A DNA stretch of 64,000 nt from Dirofilaria immitis (GCA_024305405.1 JAKNDB010000068.1:10029501-10093500); one strand, 5' to 3'. Shown: positions 16,576 to 30,644, numbered from the stretch's first letter. Numbers and translations are program-made. Notes: a model not told the origin generated them from the letters alone.

Positions 16576-19500
16576 TATATACGTTTCTTTAAACAACTGA
16601 AATTGGTAAGCACTGTCAGCAGATCATCCAAAAACCGACAAAAATCACAACAAAAAAAATTAGACAAATGAACCTGATTAACTGCAAAAAAGAAATATCA
16701 AATTATTTCATCCATCCGAAATACATTTCTGAAAATGAACGAATCAAAAACTTGATGTTTTATAAAATTTTAATGTGACTTTTCATCCACTAAAATTATC
16801 TGCATGAAGTAGTTGAGAGAAAGTTTAATTTTGATTCGCAGCAAGTTTCATTAGTGATTTCAGTATTGCATAATCCATCCGTAACACCAAAATCGGGACT
16901 TACATGATGAAAGTTTTATATTAGCTTTTCATGAACACTGTAAATGAATTAATAAAACATGTCTATAGATTTAGGCGAAATAATTTACCCATCAAAATCA
17001 GAACAACTAACAAATAAATAAGAAATGCATCTAACGCTTCAAAGATCGAACTGACAAATTCCAGAAAACCAACAGATATCAATTCGCCTTCCGGCGTTAT
17101 GCGTTATGGATTTAAAGTTGAAGAATACTCGTCACCCCTTACGAAAAAAGCGGACCATTAAAATATGAAACAGCCATTACACAAGGAATAGCTATGAAAA
17201 AGATGAGCGTAGTCATTTCGCAATATACCTTTGGAAAAATATTGATCCAAAAGCTTTCCGTTTGATTCGCTATGAAAATGGTAGATTAATAGAAGATTCT
17301 CTTTAATTATCGCTTACTAATTACCGATTATTTCTACGTTATTCGAACAATAAATGCTTTCATATCAAGAATAAATATTTTTAAGGAATGTTCACATAGG
17401 CAACTCATACTTCATAAGACAGGGAACATTTTAGAAACCATAAAACATAGTAAAAAACAAATTCCATCTTCGCATTTGAAATAATTCACAAGTTCACACT
17501 TTCGAGAATTCTGTCTTTTATACAATTCTCCATTTTTCGTTTATCAGTTTTTGAAAAACTTTTCAGATCTAATCGAAAAAAAAACTAAGCCAAATAATGC
17601 ATAATATACATATATAATTGCAATATGAACAAGCTGATAGCATTAAACTTTTTCAATTTTACTTGGATTCAACCAATCAGTAGAAAAAAAAGAACTTGTT
17701 CAACTGAAATGCAACTATCTATAATTACTGATAAGAATTACATTACATAAAATTAACAGATACGAAGGCAGCATTCTATTCCATTTAAATTTAAGCTCAC
17801 TATATTTTATCCTTCCTTCATTTCCATAAAAATACCGGAATGTAAACTATTAAAAAAATTGTAAACCATTAAATGAGTTGGCACAACAAAGCATAACTAT
17901 TTATTTATTGGTAACGAACCTAACATATTTTCATTAAAAAAACCTGCTTCTCTCTTACTATCATATCTCATTATGCAAAGACAGCCATTTTCATCAATGC
18001 TTAAAAACTAAAGTGGGTAAGCAATCTCTAAAAATTGATAAAACCAAACAAATGAAAATTGAGTACTATCAGATATTTCCGTAATTGCAGCAATTTTTTT
18101 CAAAAGTTTGCGAACAGGATTAACTTCACACCATCAGTTGCATATCTCAGGATTTAATTTCAAGAGGATTTCAGTGCTTAGTCCTAACACAATTCTTTGA
18201 ACATACTGCAAGAAATGGCCAGACTTATTAGTTTCATTTATTAAGTATTCTTGAGAAAGTAATTCATGAAATTACTAAGAAATCTGGTGACATTAATGAA
18301 ATGACAGAAGAATGTTACTAATCTTTCTTTTCTCAAACAATTTTTATTAGTCGAAAATTTCAAACTACGAATTATTTACTATTAATGATTCGGTTTATAA
18401 AATAAGAAATGTTTTACTTCGTTTAAAACATAAAAAATGCTTCCCGTGATTCACTTTTCAAGAAAAAACATATATCAGTTTCAACTATCAACATTTCAAT
18501 TATAACAGGAGTGATAAACTAGCGCTAATTATTTATCGCACCATTCTTTCCAGAAATACTGAATTTTTGCAGACTACACGATGCACGGATAGAAATTCCA
18601 TCACATCATCAAAATTATTAACCAGTGCAACGAGAATGATGAGTAAAGTAAACATTAAGAGTATCCATCATCCTCTGAAATCGCTATAACCATCACCACC
18701 CTACACACATCAACACCAAGAACATTTTGGTAAATATTGATAGCCCTTGATATTGAACGGAAAATAGCAAAAATTTTTTCAATCCTCCATACCACAACAA
18801 TCCCTCTCTGATAGCTCTTCAACGATCGCAGTGCTGTATTAATTCCTTACTCATCATTTAATACTCTGCATTCGAATATATATTGTCATCTAGCAGTCCC
18901 TATACTCAGAATCGGAAGAGGGAATAGTATCTGATTGAGTGCATTGGGGAATAAATATGATAAACTTAATTTTTGATCGATTACTATTAACGAGAGAAGA
19001 GAATCGACAAAACTATATCTACTGTTTTTTATCAATATCTCTTGTTTTTTTATTTCATGCAGTCGCTATAATCGGTTGATCACTTCAGCAAGAAAGGATA
19101 TAATGAGTGAACTCTCAGAGCACATTCGGATAGACCGACGAAGTAAAATATGCATAGGTAAATTATGCAATTGAAATGCAAATAGGATTAAATTATATAA
19201 CAAAAAAAAAAGAGCACAGAACATTAATCTTCCAGCGAATTTTCGGCTAAATTTATTATATCTCGTTACTATTATCTAATCAATAACTTTAGAGGTTAGG
19301 AAGGATTTTCTCAAACAGTGAAAAGGTGTTTAAGAAAAATCTTTCAATTATATCCTAAATGAAAATACTAACAGAAAAAAAAATGAATGAATGAATAGAT
19401 TTGTAGAAAGCACTTGTCAGAAATGTTTTACTCGCCTGAGTCCCGAAATGATCTATAGTGACTTCAAGAACTAATTTCTACTAATTTCATTTGGCACAGA

Positions 19501-19942
19501 TTAAAGCCTCAGGAATGATTTCACATGAACGAAATATAACCATTAATACTGTTGCCTAAATTCAATTCTTGCAGTATATGAATTAGTATATCTCAATCGA
19601 TTCACAAGTAATGCAAGATAAGAGCGTCTCTATTAAAGTTGAAAATGAACAAAAAAAAACCTCGAGATCTTCGTTCTTTCAACTTCAACTTCATTTTATT
19701 CCCATTTGCTAAACGAATTTGAATAAAGTTTAAAGAAAAGCAAGAGAAAATGACCAAAGACATCGATTCGATACAAAACGTCGGGATCATAGAATGAATG
19801 GAATATCCCGGATACAAGAGACGCTTGTGGTACATATACGTACATCTCAAAATAAGTTAAACAATTTACAGTGTGGAAAACATCACATCACATGCCTCCA
19901 TTTGTTTGTCTGTCTGCCTCAATATGTCTATGCATGCCTACC

Positions 19943-20016
19943 AGTGTATATATGTGTATGTATGTGTGTGTATGTATCTATTTGTGTGTGTATGTATGTG
20001 TGTGTGTGTGTGTGTA
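19943..20016. repeat. Imperfect (TG)n/(TATG)n simple repeat
   Basis: About 74 bases of TGTA, TATG and TG units ending in a (TG) run. Open frames of Cys/Val/Tyr over it are repeat artefacts. Confidence 0.9.
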
Positions 20017-20276
20017 TTTTATGAATTGTGTCACAAAGACATATTTGCAATCAATTGTTCCTCAAGTTAGCCGGAAGGGTTGACGTGCAGTCGACGAAAT
20101 GTGTATATCTATGTCTGTTTCTATGCCAATTAACTAAAAATTATGCAGGCAAAAGTTTGCAAGAATTCTCGCATGCAATCTGCAAGTGAACTCATTTTCC
20201 ACCTATTATTTATGTTAAACAATTGAAGAAGTATGCGAATGTTGAAATGAAGAGAGCATGAAATTAAAATACATAC

Positions 20277-20391
20277 CTGCTTCTCACCACCATAGCGAGA
20301 ACTTTTCGACTGCGATAAATCCAAAAATTCGCATATCTGTTACGTAGGAGGTGTAGAAGTTTGAAAAGTACCGAATGAGAATCAAATGAAC
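20277..20391 (-). other. Orphan exon-like patch
   Basis: Read on the minus strand, an acceptor TATTTTTAG precedes a 115-base open block (in frame it contains LFKLLHLLRNRYANFWIYRS) that ends at a strong donor CAG|GTATGT. I could not find convincing partner exons, although a short block ending at a GTAAGA donor lies about 57 bases upstream. It could be one exon of an unrecognised gene or chance. Confidence 0.25.
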
Positions 20392-21619
20392 CTAAAAATA
20401 AACGCTTAAAATTCCATAAATATGAAAATGATCCTTGATCACTCTTACAATCATTCCGTAGGATGTTAAGCAATTCCTTCACGTTGATGTTAACTTATCT
20501 TATATCTCCTGCCATTCATCGCTTCATCTAATAACCTTCCACCTGACTTATGATCATGCTATCACATCTGGTGATTCCACCATTCCGCTCCATAAATGCA
20601 TGAACTAACTAATATAATCATCATATTGAAAAATGAATGAATTTGTGTTGACATCACCTTGTTCACATGACATTCCATATTTTTTCCACTAAAATAATCT
20701 TTAATTGATAATATCATTCCAGATATTCAAAAATAACAACACAAATTAGCATAAAAATAGCGACTTATAACATATTCATCCTATCCATCTATTGATTTTT
20801 CTAAAACTTCAATCAGCTCTCTATATCATTACAGTAAACTTTCCCTAATTTACTGGTCTCTTTTTGCATTCAGGAAAAATTCGTCGATTAACTTGAACTG
20901 TAGCAGTTGTAATATGTAAATTACACGAATTTTCTCACCGATATTATCAATAATGGATGACACCTTCTGCTGATTAAACAAAGGGAAGAGAGGCTCGAAT
21001 AACAAACAACAATGGATCTTGCAAATAATACTTCACTTTCTTTTTATAGCCCAATATTCGTTATGTAAATATTATCGTTATATCATCGTTAATCACTGCC
21101 AGACATGATTTCATGTAACTTATCAACAAAACTGCCATTATCGTCATTTATAAAAACAATATTTCATCCAAGTAAACGAAGAAAATGAGTATAATAAAAA
21201 CTAATATCAATCACTAGTTGCTAATATCAATCACTTTACAATAATATCCATTGATAGGGTCATATTTCCCTGAATACATCCTTTATTAGTAAACAATGCA
21301 AAAGGCCATCTGATTTTTATTTCTTTCTTCCATCATCATTGTTGCTAAATTGTTTATAAATGCATTATCTATGCTAAATAAATTTTCGACTTTTTAAATT
21401 CGAACTCTAAATATTAGAATGATTTTAAATTCGACAGCATACAAAAGATTTTAGAACTTTGATTCAATGATTTGTGAATCTGATGCATCATTTTTACTGC
21501 TCTCCGTAGTTATGCGATTCTATTGTCTTCATCTGTCATTATGATGAATAGCTTTGTCGCTGCTCAAAGCTCGAATTCCCCAGTTGGTCCATTAAACAAA
21601 CATCTCAAACCAACTACGC

Positions 21620-21702
21620 TACACACATACACATACACATACACACATACACACACACACACACATACATACACACACACACACACATACACAGACATAC
21701 AC
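21620..21702. repeat. Imperfect (CA)n/(CATA)n simple repeat
   Basis: About 83 bases of ACAC, ACAT and CA units. It is roughly complementary in sequence type to the GT-rich tract at 19943-20016. Confidence 0.9.
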
Positions 21703-22020
21703 GAACTTCACTGTTCATCTCACGCCTTCCACTAGTTGCTGTTATATTGAATGACTGTGACAACCGATAAAGAATGTTATGAAGTGCTACAAGCCTTAAG
21801 GAAGCGCCTACGGAAGGTTACTCATTTATTTAAAAAGAAATTCGGTTAAAAGCATTTGATGAATCTTTACTTCAGGGATAATATCTTCATCCTAGGCTTC
21901 ATAAAATATACAAGCCGAATAGTCATCGATTATCAGCCATATAGTATCAATTCTTAAAATTCGAAAATTTTTATTTTTAACTCAAATCGTATAACTTTAA
22001 ATTAGAAATTGTTAGTTCAG

Positions 22021-24865
22021 TTTATCGACGAGACCAAAGTATGCAGAAATGATCTGAATCGAATATTCACGGAAGACTGGTGGCCGTTGTCATTTCTTCT
22101 TGCATACCATTATGACGTAGACGTGACATACGCAGTAATCGTTGAATGTCTTAAATGGCGACGCTCCTTTTCTGTTAATAGTAAGCATATATTTGGAAAA
22201 ATGAAAAGTAGTTTCATAAATCTTACAATCTTTTTTATCACTTATTCAATTCTTCGACTGATTTAGATGACACTTAGTGAGCATTTGCAGATATTAGTTT
22301 ACTGGAGCTGAAACCACTGCTAGATAGAGGCTTGGCATATATACATGGCAAAGATTGCAATGGATCATCAATTCGTAAGTCAGTTGCAGCTGTTAGATAT
22401 AAATTCAAATTCTGAATTCATTCTTTATTTTCGTTATAAGTGATGAATATGATGATAGTGATGATAATAACGATAATAATGGTGATGAAAGTAATTAGAG
22501 CAGTCCAAAATCATTTAATTTTAAATGATAATTTTGTTTAATGTTGAATGCAACAAAAATGAAACAAATCAAATATACTCTATCGTATCTGAAATCCTAT
22601 TTGTAGTTTGGATAAATATGCGACAGCATATCATTGGACAACAAAACAGTGATAAGTTAGTAATTTATTGGCTTGAACGGCATACAATGGAACTGCAAGC
22701 AGCACCTATTACATTGCTATTTGACATGTCATTGTGTAATTTGCAAAATATGGTAATATTTTGTTGTTAATATTGTATATTCATTTCGCCGGTATATCAT
22801 CATATAAATTAAACAAATTCCAACTAACATATTTATCATTTAGTTATATTACTGTTTAATAACTATTACCTTGTTTATGAATAAAATTATTATAAATGGA
22901 AAAATTATAATGATCCAAAATAAATGAGAAATAAAAAAATATATTCTTAACAATTATGAAAGTTCGTAAATGATAAAAGTATGTATGTATGTATTTAGTA
23001 TTGCTCATGCCATACATCTTATATTTTATGCCATAAGTAATGTCAAGAAAATTTATAGGACTTGGATTTTATCAAATTTATCATTCGTTCATGCAAATAT
23101 TACTATCCAGCTTGTCTAACGTCATTGCTAATTTTCGAAAATCCGGGACTGTTAAAAGCATCCTGGATTCTGTTGCGTACCTGGATGTCACCTGAAATGC
23201 AGCGTCTCCTTCAACATGTTAAACGATCTTCACTTTCAACACATGTACCACTGCCATACATACCAAAACGTTATGGTGGACAGGTATATTTTCCTTGATA
23301 ATATTATTTAAGTATGGAACTGCTATCTTAGTTTCATCTGAAATGATGGTTTCTTTATTTATAGATTGAAATTAAAAAATTATGTGAATTTTCCAAATTA
23401 TTTTCCTGTTATGTACCTAAAAATTCAATCTCATTTATGTACTTTCATTCTCTTAAGAAACACGAAACTAGATTGTTTAGCATAAAAATAAATTTGAAGT
23501 TTTCGAAATTTCGGAGATAAATTTTTAAAAAGCTAAAATTTCAGAACAACTTTGAAACTCAAGAATGTTCTGAAAAGACTAATCATAGTCTACTCTATGA
23601 GGAAGAGTAATTAAAGTTTGAGGTGTTAAATCACATTTCGACATTATTGTAAAACAGTAATTAGTGATTTAGCCATTACTAAAAAACTCCCTGATGAGTT
23701 TTTATGATAGTTCAAGAGAACCATACACTTGTTGAAATCTTGAAGGCGAAATTTGCTTTAGTATTTCAAGATTTTTTTATTTTACACAGGAATATATGTT
23801 TGCGACAAATGTCTAAAGTTTTTTTAAAATGAAATGAATCACAGCAAAAATCATGACATAATTCATCGATTATTTTTAATGACGGTGCGTAATTTAATTT
23901 TATGACGAAGATACGCAGCTCACTTTAATATAATGTATCTATCGAATTTATTTTGTCATGTATTTATCGAACCAAAGATATCGAACTTATTTTGTCACTC
24001 AAGTCTTTGGAAGCTTATATTTATTGAATTTCTTACATACACAACAAATGGACATTGTAATTCCGGCACCCAAGTTGTCATCAATTTTATTGCTTAAAAT
24101 AAACAAAATTCTTTTGCGAAATTACGAAATAACTGATAATTGAATGTTTCATTTATTGTTTTATCTTTAATTTAATGTGACAAACGATTGGTAACTTTTC
24201 GAGTTAAAAATTATCAGAAATTTTTGAGTTGAGATCAATAAAAATTTTTACCTTACATTTAATTGTTATAAAAGGTCAATGAAATTTCTGTGTATTGCAG
24301 TTCTAATTAATTTATGGAATGAATTCCAACTATCCTGGAAAGCGAATTCTTATTAGATAATTTTACCTTTATTTTTCTCTTTTCACATAATTCTGTATTA
24401 ACATCATACTAAACTTCATGTTGCAGAAGCTGATTACTTATTTAAAAGCTCTATCTGAAAATAAAGAACTTCTAAATTGTAGTAATACTTGAAATTATAG
24501 AATTTAACCATTCATGAAAGAAGATAGTCTTCCGATTCAATTAACGATTTTGATTCAGCCAAAAATTTAGTCAACTGATTTTATATTGTGTGAATGCCTG
24601 AACCACTTCTTCAGTAACTTTAAATTCTTTTTTTTTGATATCTTGCAAGGATTCTTTTTTAAATATTCTACAAAGACTGGAATTTGTGAGGTTCCAGCTT
24701 AGCGATGTGTAATAGACAAATCAATGGCCGGTAGAATGTATACATACATACATACATACATACATACATACATACATACATACATACATACATACATACA
24801 TACATACATACATACATACATACATACATACATACATACATACATACATACATACATACATACAT

Positions 24866-24951
<86 letters not shown>

Positions 24952-27934
24952 ATAATGTGAATTGCTGCCCCGTAAAAAGCGCTTCTTATCTAATTCGGTT
25001 GGATTGTTCATTTCACTATACACTTTTCGAGCGAATTTCAAAATGTTACAATCAGTTCTTTTTGTTTATACTGCTATTAAGAATTTCCATGCTATGTCAC
25101 CAATTTATTACGAATTATTTTAAGTCTTGGATTCCGTCTCTTTGAGCTTTTCAGTGGATTTGGATGATATCATCTCATTTCTTTGTAAAATGGTAGCAAT
25201 AATTGAAACAGTAGTAGTAGCAATAATTGAAACAGTAGTAAAGTCAAAGAGATAGCAGGTTGACATAACCAGAGAGAAGTCGCTAAAGATGGAGTTTTCT
25301 GATCTATCCATTACATTCTGGTGATTACTTTCATATTGCTTGATAAATTGCATTTTGCCGCTGCTGAAGAAGAAATTTCTTTAATTGATGGGACAGTTTT
25401 TGTGACATTTTATTAATTAAGCACAAATAAGGAATAATCGATTTACTGTTAATATTTGATTTATTATTTCTTAATGAATACTAATACCGATTATTAATGC
25501 AGAGTAATTACTTTCTACAGCATACTATTCATGCATTAGAGCAGCATCAAAACGCATAGTTGTTACCAGTCGAAGTTTCTACCAGTTTTAAAATCTTAAA
25601 ATCATCAAGTTGTAAATCAGATTATAGGCTAATTAAATTTAACTTTGCATAATTTTGAATTGTTAAATAATTTCCAGTTTAATTAAGCATATTTAAATGG
25701 ATGACGAGTAAATAATCTAACGCGCCATATTTATGAATGATTTATTCACTTTTCATCACTAATTATTTCAGGACAATTTTATGTTTACAATGGATGAACT
25801 TAGTAGATGCATACCATTACAATCGCCTTCAAGTGAATCTATTAATCACAATCAACAACATATACTTCAAAACGATATTGCAGACAGTGATATGTCCTCC
25901 AACGATACAGCCTATTTCAATAATTTGAGTTTTAAAAGGGTATGCTTGACCAAATTAATTGTACGGACGTGATTGAAAGAATGAAAGCATAAGTTGCATC
26001 GGAAGAATTAATATTTCATAAATCTTTTTGTTATCTTTTACTTTCTGCTAATAAAAGAGCAAATCTTTTACAATTATGTTCCTTAAAATTATACAGTTAT
26101 AATGAACGAACACTTTTTATAGTCTGTCACATTCGAGGAAGATGAGACAGATAATACTGCATCACAGGTTGCAGTTTCGGTTACCAAGCGAAATGGCTTA
26201 CCTCAAGTTTTAAGATCTTTGGCCGAAGCTCGCTTACGCACCTCAGTCAAAGATTGTGCTATGGTCAAATTTCTCTCTATCTGGTTAATTTTCTCCACAA
26301 TTTCTCGTTTAGAATAAATTTATCTTCGCGCTAACATTAATAAAAAAAAAGCTCACGTATATATAATATGTATAATTTTAATCCTAATACATATACACAT
26401 ACTTATATGTTCGAAACGATCAACGTGATTGTTGCGACAATAGACACCCAAAAAGTTATCTTCAAGCATGCTTCATTGAAATTGTCTCCCTTACAGCAGT
26501 TACTTTATGCATCTTTTGTACATATTTTTATCAAATCTAATCTCATTCAATGTGCAATAAATTTTTTTAAATATCCGTGAAATTTAGTCCACGTGAGGAA
26601 TTGACACTGAGGCACATAAGTGGTGAAAACGATATAGTCGATGTCATGGTTCTGAAGAACGAAAGTGTTAAAAATGTTGCGTATAAAATCAAAATCACTT
26701 CGCCAGAAAAATTTCGCGTACGTCCCAGTACTGGAACTATTGCTCCAAGTACTACTGAATTCATCCGGGTTTATTTGCAGAACGGTATCAAATTTTCTTT
26801 AATTATTAATGGTTTGAAAATTTTTATAATATATTTGAATTATGAATATTCTTATTTAAATGCACCGTCGTATACAGTCATTTTACTGAATTTTCCTTTT
26901 GATAATTTTCGTCTTCTTTTTCTTGTCCTATTTCAGATTTGGTTAATTTCAGTAATAACACTTCTTATTAAAATAATACAGACTGGTAAAAAATTCAAAA
27001 CTTATCTACCAACTAATTCAACTCTATCAGTTCAATCAAAATAAATCAGTCACAGAATTTCGAAATTCGGTGCAACGTGAGAAATTACTCTAATGGCAGT
27101 CGAGATTAGCGGAGAAAGCAATGAAAATTTCGGGAATGCCTGGAAAAACTCGAATGAAGAAGCAAAAATAGAGCACAAGTTGAGATGTCGGCTATCTATT
27201 GAAAATGATATAACACCCACTGCAGAATTAATGGATTCTTTTGCAGAGAAGAGCGGAAATAATCTTCCTGTCAGCACAGTACGTATAATTTGATCGAATC
27301 ATAATAATACAAATGTAGATTTTCAAATATCTCTAAAATTGGAATTAGTATTTCTAGAAACGTTAACTTTAAGAATACACTAAAGAGCAGGAAGCAAAAG
27401 CTGTTATCCGATCCCAAATTGTTGGAACCCCTAAACCTCGGACAGAGATCGTGTTTTCTTATTGTGAATATATATATGCCTAGTAACTAGGATTTTAACA
27501 AAAGCGGTTCATTGGTTCAGACATTTGTTGTTCTCAAAGACTTCTCAAACAATACTCCTAATCATTACCGCTACTCAAGCAACACCGAACTCTCGAATAT
27601 CGATTGTTAACACATGGACATATACGTTTGAGCCATCACATCACTTGGCAAATTCATTAATGCCTATTTCAGTCTGTAGTGATAAAAAATTCTCACAGGT
27701 ATATCAAATTCACAACGGCCTCATTTTTAGGCAACACAGTTAAAAACGTTGGAAGGACGAATGATTTACCGACAAAATACTATTATGATCTCGATGGCAT
27801 TCATTATAGTCCTTCAACTGCTATCCCTTATCTGGCAGCATCAACATTTTACATCAATTTTGAATATTCAAAATGATTTTTGCTCCAAATTCATATCTTC
27901 TTCAAATAATCCTTCCTTTGACTCCGAGCTGTGA
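22021..27934 (+). CDS. MOSPD2-like protein: CRAL-TRIO, MSP domain, C-terminal TM
   Basis: Exons: 22021-22180, 22291-22374, 22607-22752, 23059-23283, 25772-25939, 26123-26283, 26588-26784, 27056-27278 and 27731-27934, about 522 residues (human MOSPD2 is 518). The first three to four exons form a CRAL-TRIO domain (LLDRGLAYIHGKDCNG, KLVIYWLERHTMELQ, LDFIKFIIRSCKYYYP, PYIPKRYGGQ). An acidic linker follows, then an MSP domain (SPEKFRVRPSTGTIAPST, IEHKLRCRLS) and a C-terminal transmembrane helix (MISMAFIIVLQLLSLIW) after a short coiled segment. In this family the protein sits in the ER membrane and the MSP domain binds FFAT motifs at membrane contacts. One base is missing near 27090-27092 (CTCTAATGG where KLLLMAVE needs one more base). 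The initiating ATG lies in an upstream exon I could not place. The intron 23284-25771 holds a large microsatellite. Confidence 0.9.
24741..24882. repeat. (CATA)n microsatellite, about 35 copies
   Basis: An essentially perfect run of the tetranucleotide CATA over about 142 bases, in the long intron of the MOSPD2-like gene and directly joined to a CA run. Confidence 0.98.
24883..24949. repeat. (CA)n microsatellite, about 33 copies
   Basis: A perfect CA dinucleotide run of about 67 bases following the CATA array without a break, forming a compound microsatellite of about 209 bases. Confidence 0.98.
25193..25240. repeat. Perfect 24-base tandem duplication
   Basis: Units 25193-25216 and 25217-25240 are identical (core AGCAATAATTGAAACAGTAG). 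Intronic in the MOSPD2-like gene. Confidence 0.9.
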
Positions 27935-28537
27935 ATAGGATATTTATATCATTTCGTATAAAATGCAAACATTCATTTAAGAACTGAATAATTGGAAGAC
28001 ATTAAAAATGGAGAATGGAATCAGAAAAAGAAGGAATTCTCGAAATATTTCGTTGCATGCTTTTGAATATTATTGAAATACAAAAATAACAGAAAAATGT
28101 AAAACTAACATTTTATGTTAGGAAACATTTGGTGTAATATTTAAGGAAATATGTAACATAGGGAAATAACAAGGGTTCGTATCTCCCAGAATGGATAATG
28201 GGAATCATATTTGGAGTTCTCAGTATAACACATGATTCTCGAAGAATATAATTAAAATGGGAATTTTCCTAAATTGTTTAATTTTCCTAAAAAGGATTCA
28301 TAATTTACCACATACAATAATATTGCATTTAGAAATTTACCGAAATAAGGTTCATTGATATGAAATCAGTAATGCTATGTATGTTTTATAATATGGTAAT
28401 GAAAAAAAATTCTTACTTAACTGTTAGTACCAACCAGTACTGGAGAAATCAAAAAATATTTTCAAACTTATTTAACATTCCATGCAAAATTTTTTGGAAC
28501 AGCATAAAAATATAGCTTCTGACTAGAAAGCAATGAA

Positions 28538-30644
28538 TCACTGATGGAAGCCAAGTCCCTGACCTCGGCTGAGATGCGTGAAAGATCGTGCTACTGCATA
28601 TTGATGATCTAAATGACTGTAAAGTTCACGTTGCCGTTTTCTTTCAGCTTCCACTTGATTATCATCCATGTGCGACGTCTCCTCTTGACCTTCTTCATCA
28701 GTTTTCTTCATACCCATTAAACTATAATTCGGACGAGCCATAATTTTGAAATTTCATTCTTTAACACTTTTCAATCCAAGCAACTAAATTTATTTTATCA
28801 ATTAAAAACTGAATAGCACTGTCAGACATGGACATTATTTTCAGTCAATTCTTTTGATTATGATGCAAATCTTCAAAATGAACTTGAACAAATATACCGC
28901 TTAAACTTATCCAATTGCTTGCTATCTGATGAACTTGCAGCCAGAATAGAATTCCATGTGGAAGTGGTAGACGGTCGCATACTGATAAGTGATGGAACTG
29001 TATCATTCTCTAACTCCTAAATCAAATTTAAAAAGACTTGCATTACTTTTGACACCAATTTTTTCCTTTTGTATAACATTATTTCCCCGTCTAGAATATA
29101 TAACTGGATTACCTTCTTCTCCTCTGGTTTATTCCAAATCAATTTTCTCTTTTGTATTTCCTCTGCTCTTTTCACTACAGCTTTTGTTGCCCATACTGGT
29201 CGATCACTGCTTTCATCTTCACCATCCTCTGGACTAAAATATTGGGTGAAATGAATTTTTAAAAATAAATTAGTGAAATAAATTTCTAAGTGAAATGAAT
29301 TTCCAAAAACAAATGTTTCTACAGTGACATTAAAGAGGTAATGAATGCGCAGTTTTAATGCTAGATAAAGTTTAGCAAAGACATCATTTACTCCTTTATT
29401 TAACCTCATCTGTTTTTTCAAAAGTTATGAGGACTGCGTTTAATCTAAAATGTTCTATATATCTATACAGTAAAAAGAGCAGAAACAGACACAAAGCACT
29501 AGGATTCATATAAGCAAGAAGTAATTAGCTGAATATTTTTAAGAAAACTTTCCAATTCAATCAGTAAAATAATTTTCGACATACTTATAATGTCGAGAAG
29601 AACGATTTCTTCCAATACTTCGATTTCGTTCGTACGACAACTTGTTGCTTCTGTACTGTTTCGAGTCGCTCTAAAAGGGTCAAGAAGAGAGTAGCGCTCC
29701 GCCGCTCACTCTTCATAAAATGAAACATGTAATCAAGAAATGATAAAAATAAGAGCATAAAATGTTTAGGGGCGATAACATCTAAATCAGTAAAACTGCC
29801 TTAGATATCATCACTAAATCAACGTAATCTAATTGAAATTACAGATTACTTCGTGAAAAAGATGTTAAATTTAACTCTGAAGCATATTATGATATAGCAA
29901 TGAAAGATACCTCTTTATGATAATGATCACGATAATCAGATCGACTTTCCTCTTTATTTGAATACTGATCCCGACTTCGCTCTCTCGAATGGACAAACCC
30001 AAAGCTCCGTTCCCGAGTCGCCGAATCTATCTCTCGCCCACGATCGTAATGTTTATCAGCTCGATGTCGGCTGTCACTGTGTCGCTCTACACTTCTTTCT
30101 CTTTATTGTGGTCATATTTCCGATCGCAAAACCGGTAATCATCATGACGTTTCTTCCTTACGATATCATCTGACCTATTTCGTTAATATTTTTATCAAAT
30201 CTCGTGCAAAATATCGAGATTCGACATTTATAAAAACCAAAAATTCCTCCCAAGATGAACTTGACAGGACATTTGCAATTTTTGATAAAAGTTCTTGCTA
30301 GTATTCTGTGACGCTAAGATCATACTGAATGAACTTATATCCATATCAGAACTACATACGCATTACGACCATTCCAGAATCTACTACTTCATCAGTAGCA
30401 TGAGGAGCGACTGAATTCAATTCTTTATATATACATTTCTATTGACTGTTTCCTTATCACTAAAAGAAAAAGCTGCATGCAAAAAAAAAAAAAAAAGATT
30501 TCTGAGCAAATAAAGCAGTGCACATATTAATAAAATAAAAGTTTTACTTTTTCCGTTTCAGTTGTGATTTTTATCGTCGTCCCGTCGTTCAATATGTTTA
30601 CGAATCTCTTTGGTCGTCAATGTTCGGAAACTATTATCAGCCAT
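28538..30644 (-). CDS. RSRC2-like arginine/serine-rich coiled-coil protein
   Basis: Well-supported exons on the minus strand: 30169-29911, 29670-29585, 29233-29113, 29016-28898 and 28721-28538. The first two encode an Arg/Ser/Asp/His/Tyr-rich RS region (RERSRDQYS, SYERNRSIGRNRSSR). Then come KRAEEIQKRKLIWNKPEEKK and DKFKRLMGMKKTDEEG, and the C-terminus LYSHLDHQYAVARSFTH...RGQGLGF, which match the C-terminal part of RSRC2 (VFRNLDAQYEMARS...RGMGLGF; FRKLMGIKSEDEAG). RSRC2-type proteins are nuclear and linked to splicing; the exact role is not established. One base is missing within 30088-30106. A possible first exon (30644-30548, MADNSFRTLTTKEIRKHIE) has a matching phase but an in-frame TGA at 30560-30558, so the N-terminus is unresolved. 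Confidence 0.85.

Larger units (their letters stand above)
16576..22020. other. Intergenic stretch between S6K and the MOSPD2-like gene (divergent)
   Basis: S6K reads left and the MOSPD2-like gene reads right, so this roughly 5.4 kb should hold both promoters. It is AT-rich. It contains GT- and CA-rich simple repeats (19943-20016, 21620-21702) and one orphan exon-like patch on the minus strand (20277-20391). The missing first, short exon of the MOSPD2-like gene should lie near the right end. Confidence 0.5.

Noticed and set aside
24668..25041. Long open frames of Cys/Val/Tyr/Met or Thr/His/Ile across the CATA/CA array on both strands
   Set aside because: They exist only because the tetranucleotide and dinucleotide repeats lack stop codons in several frames.
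27279..27730. Open frame at 27521-27698 as an additional MOSPD2-like exon
   Set aside because: Joining 27278 directly to 27731 keeps phase 0 with normal GT-AG signals and no frameshift. Using the middle block needs mismatched frames and a 32-base intron.
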